Positions 1-7,799 of a stretch of 51,470 bases of DNA are shown in pieces. Under the pieces are notes generated by a model. The model worked only from the letters and a program-made list of their open reading frames with translations. It was not told the DNA's origin and searched no databases. The DNA is from Frigoribacterium sp. MEB024 (GTDB taxonomy: Bacteria > Actinomycetota > Actinomycetes > Actinomycetales > Microbacteriaceae). The position numbers and the translations under genes were made by a program. The stretch is from positions 1 to 51,470 of the forward strand of contig NZ_JXQZ01000016.1 of the NCBI RefSeq assembly GCF_000878135.1, written 5' to 3'. Numbering within the stretch: the stretch's first letter is position 1; each line of letters starts with the position of its first letter.

Positions 1-1
1 T

Positions 2-385
2 TCGTACAGCTCGTACCAGGCCTACGGCTATCGCATCCACCCGATCACGGGCGATCGTCGACTCCACGCGGGCGCCGACTTCGGTGCGGCCTGCGGCACG
101 CCGATCTACTCGGTCTCGGCCGGACGCGTCAGCTACGCCGGGCCGTCGAGCGGCTACGGCAACCTGATCGTCGTGGACCACGGCGGAGGGGTCAGCAGTG
201 CCTACGCCCACATGGAGCGGAACGGCATCTACGTCTCGGTCGGCCAGCAGGTCCAGGCCGGCCAGAACATCGCCGGCGTCGGCACCTCGGGCGGCTCGAC
301 CGGCTGCCACCTGCACCTCGAGGTGCGGCAGGGCAACGTCGCGACCGACCCCGTGGTCTTCCTCGCGTCGAAGGGCGTCCGCTGA
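2..385 (+). CDS. M23 family metallopeptidase, C-terminal part (5' truncated)
   Basis: The reading frame is open from the left edge and ends at TGA 383-385; only the last 127 residues are present. They form the LytM/M23 zinc endopeptidase fold: an HPITG stretch, then HAGADFG with the first zinc ligands (His and Asp), YAHM, and the HLHLEVR segment with the HxH ligand. Such proteins cut peptidoglycan cross-links or peptide stems outside the cell, usually behind coiled-coil, LysM or low-complexity N-terminal regions that are not visible here. All zinc ligands expected for an active enzyme are present, so it is probably catalytic rather than an EnvC-like activator. The next gene is convergent and separated by a hairpin at 412-473. 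Confidence 0.9.
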   Translation, partial: SYSSYQAYGYRIHPITGDRRLHAGADFGAACGTPIYSVSAGRVSYAGPSSGYGNLIVVDHGGGVSSAYAHMERNGIYVSVGQQVQAGQNIAGVGTSGGSTGCHLHLEVRQGNVATDPVVFLASKGVR

Positions 386-411
386 CGACCGTCGGGTGTC
401 AGCTGCCGTGA

Positions 412-473
412 GGCGGGCGTGTTCGGCGGTTCCGGGCGTCCGCATCCGACCGTCTCCGCCGAACTCGCCCGCC
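412..473. terminator. Long hairpin between convergent M23 and LysR genes
   Basis: Left arm 412-429 and right arm 456-473 are 18-nt inverted repeats with one mismatch (GGCGGGCG on the left, CGCCCGCC on the right), around a 26-nt loop. It fills most of the 96-bp gap between two gene ends and has no T-run on either side. Bidirectional terminator is the simplest reading. Confidence 0.6.
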
Positions 474-481
474 GTCGCGCG

Positions 482-1414
482 CTAGTCGGCCGCGCCCGCC
501 AGGTCGTCGTGCACCTGGATCGACGCGACCTCGGCCCGGATCTCGTCGACCACGGTGCGGACGGCCGGGCGGACGGCCCGGTCCGGTCGCATCAGGGCCT
601 CGAGATGGCGCCCGGCGCGGACGTTCTCGAGCGTCGCCAGGTGGAACCTTCCGGGGGCGCGCGACGCGGACGTGTGGCGGGGCACGAGTGCCACCCCGTG
701 CCCCGCGGCGACGAGGTTCTCGATCAGGGGCAGGTGCACCGTGCGGTGGACGACCTCGGGTGCGACGCCCGACTGCAGGGCCATCGACACCAGCACGCGG
801 TCGATCGGGTAGCCCTCGGGCACCCCGATCCAGGGCTCGCGGATGACGTCGTCGACGGCCACCCGACGGCGGTCGGCCAGTGGGTGGCCGAGGGGGAGGG
901 CGACCTCGAGGGGCTCGCGCAGCAGCGACACGACGGTCGTCGATGCTCGGCCCGGCGGCAGCACGCCGTCCGACCGGTGGGCGAGCACCACGTCGAAGTC
1001 CGCCGTCAGCGGGGCGAACTCGTCCTCGGAGACGTCGCGGTCGGCCACGTCGAGCTCGATGCCCGGGTGCGATCGCATGCGGTGCAGCACTCCGGGCAGC
1101 AGGAGCTCGGCCGCCGAGGCGAACACGGACACCCGCACCACGCCACCCGTGCCTCCGCGGACGGCGTCGAACGCCGCCTCGGCCTCGGCGACCGCGGTAG
1201 CGACCCCGACCGACGCCCGAGCCAGGGCGTGGCCCTCGTCGGTCAGCACGACGCCCCGGCCGGCGCGACGGACGAGCTCGACCCCGAGCTGGCGCTGAAG
1301 CGTCTTCAGCTGCTGCGACACGGCGCTGGGCGACCGGTGCGTCGCGGCCGCGACGGCGGTGACGCTGCCGCGGTCGGCGAGTTCTCGCAGCAGGTCGAGG
1401 TGGGTGAGGTCCAT
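482..1414 (-). CDS. LysR family transcriptional regulator
   Basis: This 310-residue protein has the normal LysR length. Residues 1-60 form the winged helix-turn-helix, with the family pattern HLDLLRELADRGSVTAVA and SPSAVSQQLKTLQRQLGVEL. The rest is the two-lobed periplasmic-binding-like effector domain. The gene lies 71 bp from, and divergent to, the EamA-type exporter at 1486. That is the classical arrangement for a LysR protein controlling its neighbour, so the exporter is the likely target and the exported metabolite the likely co-inducer. Both are inferences. The start ATG at 1412-1414 matches the usual N-terminus of the family. Confidence 0.92.
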   Translation of the reverse strand: MDLTHLDLLRELADRGSVTAVAAATHRSPSAVSQQLKTLQRQLGVELVRRAGRGVVLTDEGHALARASVGVATAVAEAEAAFDAVRGGTGGVVRVSVFASAAELLLPGVLHRMRSHPGIELDVADRDVSEDEFAPLTADFDVVLAHRSDGVLPPGRASTTVVSLLREPLEVALPLGHPLADRRRVAVDDVIREPWIGVPEGYPIDRVLVSMALQSGVAPEVVHRTVHLPLIENLVAAGHGVALVPRHTSASRAPGRFHLATLENVRAGRHLEALMRPDRAVRPAVRTVVDEIRAEVASIQVHDDLAGAAD

Positions 1415-1485
1415 GAAGGCAGCCTACAAAGACGTCGCAGCAATCTGCGCTGGTCCTGAACGGTCCGGCACGCCACGATGGACCG

Positions 1486-2457
1486 GTGACCGTCCGCGAC
1501 CGCCTCCTCGCCCTCGTCGTCGCCGTGTGCTGGGGAATCAACTTCCCCGTGACGGCGATCGCCCTCGAGCACTTCCCGCCGTTCCTGCTCGTGGCGCTGC
1601 GCTTCACGTTGCTCGCGGTGCCGACCGTGTTGTTGGTGCCGCGTCCGGCGATCCCGTGGTCGCGCCTCCTGCTGGTGGGGGCGACGCTCGGCATGCTGCA
1701 GTTCGCGTTCCTCTACCTCGGCATCGCGGCGGGCATGCCCTCAGGGCTCGCCTCGCTCCTGCTGCAGGCCTCGGCCCCGTTCACCGTCGTGATCGCCGGC
1801 TTCTGGCTCCGTGAACGCATCACCCGTCGGCAGGCGATCGGCATCGGCATCGCCGTCGTCGGGCTCGTCGTCATCGCGGGCCACCGGTCGCAGGTCGCGG
1901 CGCTGCTGCCCGTCGTGCTGACGCTGTGCGGCGCGCTCGGCTGGGCGATCGGCAACGTGGCCGTCCGACGGGCCGCCCCGCCGAACCCGATGCACCTGAC
2001 GCTGTGGATGTCGATCGTCGCGCCGGTGCCGATGCTCGCCCTGTCGTTCGTCGTCGAGGGCCCCGAGCGCATCGGCGAGAGCCTCGGCACGGTCCTCACG
2101 CTCGAGGCGTTGCCGTCGGTGCTCTGCCTGCTCTACCTCGTGCTGATCGCCTCGGTCGTCGGCTACGGCATCTGGACGCGCCTGCTCTCGGTCTACCCCT
2201 CGGCGACCGTCGCACCGTTCTCGATGCTGGTGCCCGTGGTCGGCGTGCTGGCCTCGTGGCTGGCGTTCGGCGAGGTGCCCGACCTGGTCGAGCTCGTCGC
2301 CGGCGTGGCGGTGGTCGGCGGTGTGCTCTACGCCAGCCGCGTGCCGAGGGCCCGCGCCCGCGACGGCGACCCCGAGGAGGCGCGGGTCGCCCCGCCCGAG
2401 CCGGTGCCCGTCCCCGAGACCGGCACCGCGCCTCCCGGGTCGCCCCTCAGGCGGTGA
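1486..2457 (+). CDS. EamA/DMT family transporter
   Basis: The 323-residue protein has about ten hydrophobic segments arranged as two EamA repeats. The first begins LLALVVAVCWGINFPVTAIAL and the second follows a GALGWAIGNVAVRRA stretch, both typical of the drug/metabolite transporter superfamily. A charged proline- and glutamate-rich tail of about 35 residues follows the last helix. The start is GTG 1486; an ATG eight bases upstream (1478) reads into a stop at once, which fixes the choice. The last 11 bp overlap the 3' end of the convergent GNAT gene. Members export amino acids or small metabolites; the substrate cannot be read from sequence. Probably controlled by the divergent LysR protein. 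Confidence 0.88.
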   Translation: MTVRDRLLALVVAVCWGINFPVTAIALEHFPPFLLVALRFTLLAVPTVLLVPRPAIPWSRLLLVGATLGMLQFAFLYLGIAAGMPSGLASLLLQASAPFTVVIAGFWLRERITRRQAIGIGIAVVGLVVIAGHRSQVAALLPVVLTLCGALGWAIGNVAVRRAAPPNPMHLTLWMSIVAPVPMLALSFVVEGPERIGESLGTVLTLEALPSVLCLLYLVLIASVVGYGIWTRLLSVYPSATVAPFSMLVPVVGVLASWLAFGEVPDLVELVAGVAVVGGVLYASRVPRARARDGDPEEARVAPPEPVPVPETGTAPPGSPLRR

Positions 2458-2923
2458 CGGGCTTCTTCATCTGCACGGCGGTCGTCTCATAGCCGAGCGA
2501 CTCGTAGAGGTGGCGGGCGACCTGGTTGTAGCCGAACACGTTCAGGCCGAGGGTCTCGGCGCCGTGACGGGCGGCGGCCTGCTCGGCGAGGAGCATCGTC
2601 GCCCGGCCGAGTCCGGCGCCGCGGTGGGCCTCGTCGATCTCGACGTCGAAGACCCACCAGTCCGACGAGCCGGGCACTCGGGGTGCGATCCAGAGGATGC
2701 CGACGGGGTGACCCGGCCGGGCGTCGTCGATGACGTCGTAGACGAGGTGCCCCTCGGCCGGCGCCCCGTCGGGAAAGGCCTCGCCGAACGAGCGTCGGGC
2801 GGCCTCGGCGGCCTGCTCGGGGGTCTCGCCGGCGAGCACGCGGGATTTCTCGTACTCGGCGGTCGAGCGCCGCATCCAGGGCACGAGGCGGGAGGTGGGC
2901 ATGGGCACGAGGCTGAGCGTCAT
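2447..2923 (-). CDS. GNAT family N-acetyltransferase
   Basis: The 158-residue protein has the acetyl-CoA-binding motif A as VEIDEAHRGAGLGRATMLLA, followed by the C-terminal motif with NVFGYNQVARHLYESLGYE, which is typical of RimI/PhnO-like GNAT enzymes. It transfers an acetyl group from acetyl-CoA to an amine on an unknown acceptor, in the cytoplasm. Its stop codon lies inside the last codons of the convergent EamA gene (11-bp overlap), so the two transcripts are necessarily antisense at their ends. Confidence 0.88.
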   Translation of the reverse strand: MTLSLVPMPTSRLVPWMRRSTAEYEKSRVLAGETPEQAAEAARRSFGEAFPDGAPAEGHLVYDVIDDARPGHPVGILWIAPRVPGSSDWWVFDVEIDEAHRGAGLGRATMLLAEQAAARHGAETLGLNVFGYNQVARHLYESLGYETTAVQMKKPVTA

Positions 2924-2980
2924 GACCGCACGCTAGCGCGCCGTGACCAGGCGCGGCACGCGACGTCACGAGCCGTAGGC

Positions 2981-2998
2981 GGACCGGTCGGTCGTACC
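2981..2998. promoter_or_regulatory. Possible operator for the ScbR-like regulator, upstream site
   Basis: The short element GGACCGGTCGGTCGTACC lies in the intergenic region between the GNAT gene and the TetR-type regulator. Its core CCGGTCGG recurs, followed by a GTA triplet, on the reverse strand of the element at 3814-3838 just after that regulator. Butyrolactone-receptor regulators usually bind such ACCGGT-centred partial palindromes and repress their own gene, but binding is only inferred. Confidence 0.3.
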
Positions 2999-3137
2999 CC
3001 GAAACGCTTCGCCACGCGTACCCCGGCGGCTGTCGGAGGGCGCAGGTCGCCCCGGTAACGTGTGCAGCGGCCGGCGGGGGGCGGCCGTGCGATGCCTCAC
3101 AGGGGCACCGTCTCGACCCGCAGGAGAAACCCACCCG

Positions 3138-3815
3138 ATGCCCCAGCAGAAACGCGCCCAGGCGACCCGCGCCGCCATCATCCGAGGGGCCGCCGTCGTC
3201 TTCGACGAGCACGGCTACAGCGAGGCCTCGCTCGACCTCGTCGCCGAGACCGCCACGGTGACCAAGGGTGCGCTCTACTTCCACTTCCGCTCGAAGGCCG
3301 ACCTCGCGAACGCGGTCATCGCCGAGCAACACGCCCTCTCGCGGGCCTACGCCGACCAGGTGTCCGAGACCGCGGGCAGCGGTGCCGAGGCGCTCATGCT
3401 CTCGTGCGCGTCGCTCGCCACGCAGCTGACCACCGAGGTGCTCGTGACCGCGGGCATCCGCCTGACCACCCAGTCGCCGAGCCGCGACCTCCGGGTCGAG
3501 CACCCGTACCTCGACTGGCAGGCCCAGATCTCGGGTCTCGTCGAGCGGGCGGTCGCCGACGGGGACTTCCGTGCCGACACCGACGTCGAGAGCGTCGCCC
3601 GCTTCGTCGTCGGGTCGTACGCCGGCGTCCACATCGTGTCGCAGGCCCTGACCGGCCGGGCCGACCTCTTCGACCGGCTGCGCGACATGTGGGCCTTCGT
3701 GCTGCCGACGGTCGTGGCCCCCGGGCACGAAGGCCTGACCAGCTCGTTGCCCCCGCTGATCAGGCCGTCGGATGTGCCCCCGTCCCCCGACGTGTCCTCT
3801 GTGCACCCAGGTTAG
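3138..3815 (+). CDS. TetR family regulator, ScbR/gamma-butyrolactone-receptor-like
   Basis: From ATG 3138 the protein is 225 residues, the normal size for ScbR/ArpA-type receptors. The N-terminus carries a TetR helix-turn-helix with hallmark wording QKRAQATRAAIIRGAAVVFD, then VTKGALYFHFRSKADLANAV. The sequence before 3138 is also open but reads as low-complexity arginine-rich protein, so this start is preferred; the upstream CAGGAGAAA can serve as ribosome binding site. In Streptomyces these proteins repress antibiotic or autoregulator genes until a butyrolactone binds. No AfsA-type synthase is in this window, so the ligand is unknown. Possible operators are at 2981-2998 and 3814-3838. Confidence 0.85.
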   Translation: MPQQKRAQATRAAIIRGAAVVFDEHGYSEASLDLVAETATVTKGALYFHFRSKADLANAVIAEQHALSRAYADQVSETAGSGAEALMLSCASLATQLTTEVLVTAGIRLTTQSPSRDLRVEHPYLDWQAQISGLVERAVADGDFRADTDVESVARFVVGSYAGVHIVSQALTGRADLFDRLRDMWAFVLPTVVAPGHEGLTSSLPPLIRPSDVPPSPDVSSVHPG

Positions 3816-3838
3816 ATACTGGCCGACCGGTTTTCCAG
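3814..3838. promoter_or_regulatory. ARE-like element overlapping the end of the ScbR-like gene
   Basis: The segment begins AGATAC and contains the core CCGACCGGTTTTCC. It resembles the autoregulatory element recognised by butyrolactone receptors, as I remember that consensus (AGATAC ... ACCGGTT). It starts inside the stop codon of the regulator gene. It shares CCGGTCGG with the upstream site. The position downstream of both neighbouring genes is odd for an operator. Confidence 0.3.
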
Positions 3839-3861
3839 TCCCCTCAAGGAGGGGGCCGGTC
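3825..3861. terminator. Nested hairpin between convergent genes
   Basis: The outer arms GACCGG (3825-3830) and CCGGTC (3856-3861) enclose a second stem CCCCTC / GAGGGG (3840-3845 and 3849-3854) with a 3-nt loop. The gap between the convergent regulator and the minus-strand gene at 3860 is only 44 bp, so this probably ends both transcripts. Confidence 0.5.
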
Positions 3862-4825
3862 AGGACGGCGGCCGGGGCGGGGTGAGCTCGGCCAGCACCC
3901 GCCGGATCTCCGCGTCGTCCGCGGCCAGGGCCGCCGTGTCGATCCCGGAGAGCAACTCACCGTCGTCGTGCGGCACGGTGAGTTGCCGCTGCCACTCCGC
4001 CTCGTAGAGGGCGTCGCGGTAGCCGGAGGACTCACGGCACCGGGCGTCGGCCGTCGCGATCTCGGTCTCGTCGTCGGTCGGTGACGTGCTCGAGTCGAGC
4101 GTCTCGAACCGGTCGGCCATCTCGAGGGTGGGCATGCCCGACGGGTCGGAGGCCACGTCGCCCACCCGGGCGTCCTGCATGCACCCGCGCCAGTCGTCCC
4201 AGGTCGCGGTCACCGTCGGATCGTGGCGGGCTCCTTCGAACGCGGCGTTGTTCAGGCGGACGAGCGACTGGGTGCGGTTCGAGTAGTCGTCCAGTGACGG
4301 CACCGTCTCGCGAGCGCGCTGCACGCAGGTGTCGAACCGGGCGGACCTCTCGGCCGTCCAGGGCTGCGACGAGAACTCGGACCAGGCGGCCGCTCCCGCG
4401 TCGATGACCGACAGGGCGTGGTAGCCACGGGTCTCGGCCGTCGCCAGGTCGAAGGCCCGGAGGCGCAGCGAGCCGTTCATCGACAGCTCGCCCGCCCGGT
4501 CGCCCGCCGCCACGTCCCGCCACGGCACCACGAAGTCGTCGTGGCCGGCCGCGACCATGCACTGCTGCGCGACGAGCAGGAGGGCGTAGGACGACGAGGT
4601 CTCGCCGACCGGTACGTATCGGTCGAGCGGCATCGTCCACGCGTCGACGTCCTTCGCCGGCAGGTCGGGCAGGGCGTAGGCGGCGTTGGCCGGGATGCCG
4701 TAGGCGACGACGCCGGCGACCACCGCGACCACGGCTGCGAGCGTCACGCGTTTCGCGCGTCGCTGTCGAGGCGAGACGCCGCCGGGCGGGACGTCGCGGG
4801 TCGGGACGCTCTTCTCGTCGGTCAT
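3860..4825 (-). CDS. Membrane-anchored extracytoplasmic protein of unknown function
   Basis: From ATG 4823-4825 the product has 321 residues. A short charged N-terminus (MTDEKSVPTRD) and an arginine/lysine cluster precede one hydrophobic segment (about residues 27-45), followed by an extracytoplasmic part with scattered cysteines and repeated tryptophans. The ATG overlaps the stop of the response regulator gene (ATGA), so it is probably co-translated with the two-component system. It could be an accessory sensor, a target, or an unrelated secreted protein; I do not recognise the family. The upstream in-frame extension to 4966 runs through the regulator gene and is not used. Confidence 0.75.
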   Translation of the reverse strand: MTDEKSVPTRDVPPGGVSPRQRRAKRVTLAAVVAVVAGVVAYGIPANAAYALPDLPAKDVDAWTMPLDRYVPVGETSSSYALLLVAQQCMVAAGHDDFVVPWRDVAAGDRAGELSMNGSLRLRAFDLATAETRGYHALSVIDAGAAAWSEFSSQPWTAERSARFDTCVQRARETVPSLDDYSNRTQSLVRLNNAAFEGARHDPTVTATWDDWRGCMQDARVGDVASDPSGMPTLEMADRFETLDSSTSPTDDETEIATADARCRESSGYRDALYEAEWQRQLTVPHDDGELLSGIDTAALAADDAEIRRVLAELTPPRPPS

Positions 4826-5559
4826 CGCGTGGCCCCCTCGTCGTCGCGGGCCGGGCCCACGAGGTCGTTCTCGTAGGCGAAGACGACGATCTGCACACGG
4901 TTGCGCATGCCGAGCTTCTGCAGCACGGCGCGCACGTGGCTCTTGACCGTCGCCTCGCTGAGCCACGCGCTCTCGGCGATCTCGGCGTTGCTCAGGCCCC
5001 GTGCCACGAGCAGGAAGATCTCGCGCTCGCGGGGCGACAGCACCTCGAGCGGCTCGGTCCGCCGCTTCGGCGACGGGGTCGGCACGGCGAAGGCGTGCAC
5101 GACGTCGAGAGCGGCGGCCGCGGTCGGCACGGGCTCGCCGGCCGCTGCCGCGCGGATCGTCGTCAGCACCTCGTCGGGCGTGGCGTCCTTGGTCAGGAAC
5201 GCGTAGGCCCCGGCCTTCAACGCGCTGAACACGGCCTCGTCACGCTGGATCGTGGTCAGGGCGACGACGCGCGGGGCCGAGTCGGGGTCGGTGCCGGCCG
5301 CCGCCACGATGCGCGTGGTGGCCTCGAGGCCGTTCATCACGGGCATGCGCAGGTCCATCAGCACGACGTCGGGCCGCTCCCGCTCGACCAGGGCGACTCC
5401 GGCCGCCCCGTCGACGGCCGTGCCGACACAGATCAGGTCGGCTTGCGCCTCGATCAGCATCTGCAGCCCCGAGGCGAACAGGGGCTGGTCGTCGACGACG
5501 ACCACCCTCACGAGGGCAGGAGGCGCGGTGCGCGTCGTCGCGGTCGTCACGTCGGTCAT
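4822..5559 (-). CDS. NarL/LuxR family response regulator
   Basis: The 245-residue protein starts with a receiver domain: acidic pair VVDDQPLF near residues 23-24, phospho-acceptor Asp in VVLMDLRMPVMNG near residue 69, and the conserved Lys in AFLTKDATPDE. A linker leads to a LuxR-type helix-turn-helix (about residues 175-240) with LSPREREIFLLVARGLSNAE and EATVKSHVRAVLQKLG. Both flanking genes overlap it by ATGA, giving the order kinase, regulator, membrane protein. It is the cytoplasmic DNA-binding output of the system; its targets are not evident. Confidence 0.95.
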   Translation of the reverse strand: MTDVTTATTRTAPPALVRVVVVDDQPLFASGLQMLIEAQADLICVGTAVDGAAGVALVERERPDVVLMDLRMPVMNGLEATTRIVAAAGTDPDSAPRVVALTTIQRDEAVFSALKAGAYAFLTKDATPDEVLTTIRAAAAGEPVPTAAAALDVVHAFAVPTPSPKRRTEPLEVLSPREREIFLLVARGLSNAEIAESAWLSEATVKSHVRAVLQKLGMRNRVQIVVFAYENDLVGPARDDEGATR

Positions 5560-6815
5560 GCGGGTTGCTCCGTCCAGGACTGCAGGAGTCCGATCGGTTC
5601 GGGAGTCGGCAGGAAGGAGGTGACGACGAAGACGCCGTCGTCGCCGAGCTCGGCCGTCAGCCAGCCGCCGGCGAGCCGGGCACGTTCGGTCATGCTGGCG
5701 ATGCCGGTGCCCCGGCCGGTGCCGCGGCGGGCGGCGACGAGCGGGTCGTCGCCCGAGGACGTCACCAGCAGGGCGAGGCCTGGCCCCCGCCAGTCGAGTG
5801 CGACGTCGACCGTGCTCGACGAGCCGGAGTGCTTGAGGGCGTTGGTCAGGCTCTCTTGCACGATGCGGAAGACCGCGAGCTCTTGCGAGGGCAACAACTC
5901 GGTGGCGTCGCCGAGGTGCCGCAGGGTCACGGTCATGCCCACGTCGCGCATCGTCGTCGCGAGTCGGTCGAGGTCGGCGAGGGTCTCGCGAGGCGTGACG
6001 TCGTCGGCGTCCTGCTGGATGCGCTCGACCAGATGCCGCACGTCGACCAACGAGGTGCGGCCGACGTCCGCGATCGTCCGCAGTGCCTGCTCGACGACCT
6101 CCGGGCGGGTCGCCGACAGCGCCAGGGCGCCCTGGGCCTGGGACACGACCACCGCGAGCGAGTGGGCGAGGGCGTCGTGCACGTCACGCGAGATCCGCGC
6201 ACGGTCGTGGGCGAGGCGCAGCTCGAAGTCCGTCTCGTGGAAGCGTGTCTCGGTCCGTTCGAGCACCAGCCCGATGCGGCGTACGCGCAGCACGCTCGAG
6301 AGGAAGATGCCGACGGCCCAGGCCGCGGCCGCGGCGCCGAAGAGCGAGGCCGCCAGGGTGATCACGTCGGTCTTCGTGCCCTGGCCGCCGCCGACCCACG
6401 ACGACCAGACGTACGGCCGTGCGAGGGTGGGCACGGCCATCGCGATCGCGGCCAGCCCCGAGGCGAGGCCGGCGGCGGCCAGCGCGACCAGCCGCACGGC
6501 GATCGACCGGGCGAACGCGGCGAAGAACGCCACGAACGCGATGGCCAGGTACGTGGGCCACGTGGTGTCCGTCGGGGGCTGCACCCAGCCGGCGAGCTGC
6601 AGGGCCGGGATCGCCACCGTCAAGCCGATCGAGGTCCACGGCATCCACACCGCGAGGCCGACGGCCAGGCCAAAGAGGCCGAACAGGACGACGTTCTCGA
6701 CGATCTCGCCCCGGCCGGCCTCGGCGATCGTCCACAGCAGCACGAAGACCGCGGCGGCGACGGGGGCCGCGAGGCGCGGCACCCAGGTGCGCAGGTCGTC
6801 GGGGATGGTGTCCAT
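5556..6815 (-). CDS. NarL-type sensor histidine kinase
   Basis: The protein has several hydrophobic segments in its first 190 residues, then a HisKA_3 dimerisation motif RISRDVHDALAHSLAVVVSQ with the phospho-accepting His near residue 212. A HATPase domain follows, with the N-box in IVQESLTNALKHSGSS and the glycine-rich GTGRGTGIASMTERARLAGG. The sensing region has no recognisable ligand domain, so the signal is probably membrane or small-molecule stress. The gene overlaps the response regulator by ATGA. The open frame runs to 6890; I prefer the ATG at 6815 because the extra 25 residues lie over a GGAGGCGCG-type repeat, but the start is uncertain. Confidence 0.9.
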   Translation of the reverse strand: MDTIPDDLRTWVPRLAAPVAAAVFVLLWTIAEAGRGEIVENVVLFGLFGLAVGLAVWMPWTSIGLTVAIPALQLAGWVQPPTDTTWPTYLAIAFVAFFAAFARSIAVRLVALAAAGLASGLAAIAMAVPTLARPYVWSSWVGGGQGTKTDVITLAASLFGAAAAAWAVGIFLSSVLRVRRIGLVLERTETRFHETDFELRLAHDRARISRDVHDALAHSLAVVVSQAQGALALSATRPEVVEQALRTIADVGRTSLVDVRHLVERIQQDADDVTPRETLADLDRLATTMRDVGMTVTLRHLGDATELLPSQELAVFRIVQESLTNALKHSGSSSTVDVALDWRGPGLALLVTSSGDDPLVAARRGTGRGTGIASMTERARLAGGWLTAELGDDGVFVVTSFLPTPEPIGLLQSWTEQPA

Positions 6816-6928
6816 GTCGATGACCGTAAGGCGTCGTCGACCGGCCGCGCGCGCCTCCTGCGGGGTTTTCATCCTTGAGGACGAACGCACCGCGGTGGGG
6901 ACGAGCCGTCGGGCCCCCGGGACGCGGC

Positions 6929-6960
6929 GACGGCGCGCCCCGGGATGGGGACGCGCCGTC
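6929..6960. terminator. Hairpin downstream of sodA
   Basis: Perfect 9-bp arms GACGGCGCG (6929-6937) and CGCGCCGTC (6952-6960) surround a 14-nt loop, 22 bp after the superoxide dismutase stop codon on the minus strand. There is no T-run, as for other putative terminators in this window. Confidence 0.6.
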
Positions 6961-6981
6961 GGCGTGGTGCGGGTGGAGCGA

Positions 6982-7602
6982 CTAGAGCGTGATCAGACCG
7001 TCGGTCTTGGTCGTCGCGGCGGCGAGGCGGGCCTCGACGTTGCTCCAGTTCACGATGTTCCAGAAGGCCTTGACGTAGTCGGCGCGCACGTTCTGGTAGT
7101 CGAGGTAGTAGGCGTGCTCCCAGACGTCGAGCATCAGCAGGGGGACGAGGCCGAACGGCACGTTGCCCTGCTGGTCGAAGAGCTGGAAGACGCTGAGGCG
7201 CTGGCCGAGCACGTCGTAGGCGAGCACCGACCAACCCGAGCCCTGCACGCCGAGCGCGGTGGCGGTGAAGTGGGCCTTGAACTTCTCGAGGTCGCCGAAG
7301 TCGCGGCCGATGGCCTCGAGCAGGTCACCGGTGGGCTCGCTGGTCTCGGGGGTGAGGTTCGTCCAGAAGATCGAGTGGTTGACGTGGCCACCGAGGTTGA
7401 AGGCGAGGTCCTTCTCGAGCTTGTTGACGTTCGCCAGGTTGCCGGTCTCGCGGGCCTCGGCGAGGGCGGCGTTGGCCGTGTTCGCACCGGTGACGTAGGT
7501 GTTGTGGTGCTTGGAGTGGTGCAGCTCCATGATCTTCGCGCTGATGTGCGGCGCCAGAGCGGAGTAGTCGTAGGGCAGATCGGGCAGGGTGTACTCAGCC
7601 AT
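6982..7602 (-). CDS. sodA: Superoxide dismutase (Mn/Fe)
   Basis: The start is ATG 7600-7602, preceded by GAAAGGA at good spacing, giving the usual ~206-residue length. The N-terminus MAEYTLPDLPYDYSALAPHI is the standard start of the Fe/Mn superoxide dismutase family; HHSKHHNTYVTGAN, NHSIFWTNL and the DVWEHAYYLDYQNVRADYV segment carry the metal ligands (two His, then Asp and His). The enzyme converts superoxide to hydrogen peroxide and oxygen in the cytoplasm. Mn is more likely than Fe in this lineage, but metal use cannot be decided here. A longer in-frame extension upstream to 7755 lacks family similarity. It is a single gene with a terminator hairpin after it. Confidence 0.97.
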   Translation of the reverse strand: MAEYTLPDLPYDYSALAPHISAKIMELHHSKHHNTYVTGANTANAALAEARETGNLANVNKLEKDLAFNLGGHVNHSIFWTNLTPETSEPTGDLLEAIGRDFGDLEKFKAHFTATALGVQGSGWSVLAYDVLGQRLSVFQLFDQQGNVPFGLVPLLMLDVWEHAYYLDYQNVRADYVKAFWNIVNWSNVEARLAAATTKTDGLITL

Positions 7603-7799
7603 GTGGGGTCCTTTCGAATTGACCTGCATCCACCGTACGACCTCCACCCATGCCGGGGTCAACGTTCTCCCAGCGCGGACGCAGCCTCGGGGCCCGGCAC
7701 CGTCGAGGGTCGTGCGTAGGCTGACGGGCGTGGGACGCACCCGCGACGGGTGCACGTCTCACCGACCGACGACCCCGCTCCACCCCGAGGAGGCGCACC

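Noticed and set aside
399-1694. Long minus-strand frame across the LysR and EamA genes, and similar long frames elsewhere (for example 4936-7719 on the plus strand)
   Set aside because: No domain wording, very high Arg/Pro/Ala content, and conflict with well-supported genes; typical of third-position GC bias.
3060-3137. Earlier start for the ScbR-like regulator
   Set aside because: The added residues are low-complexity and the family N-terminus begins just after 3138, with a ribosome binding site upstream.
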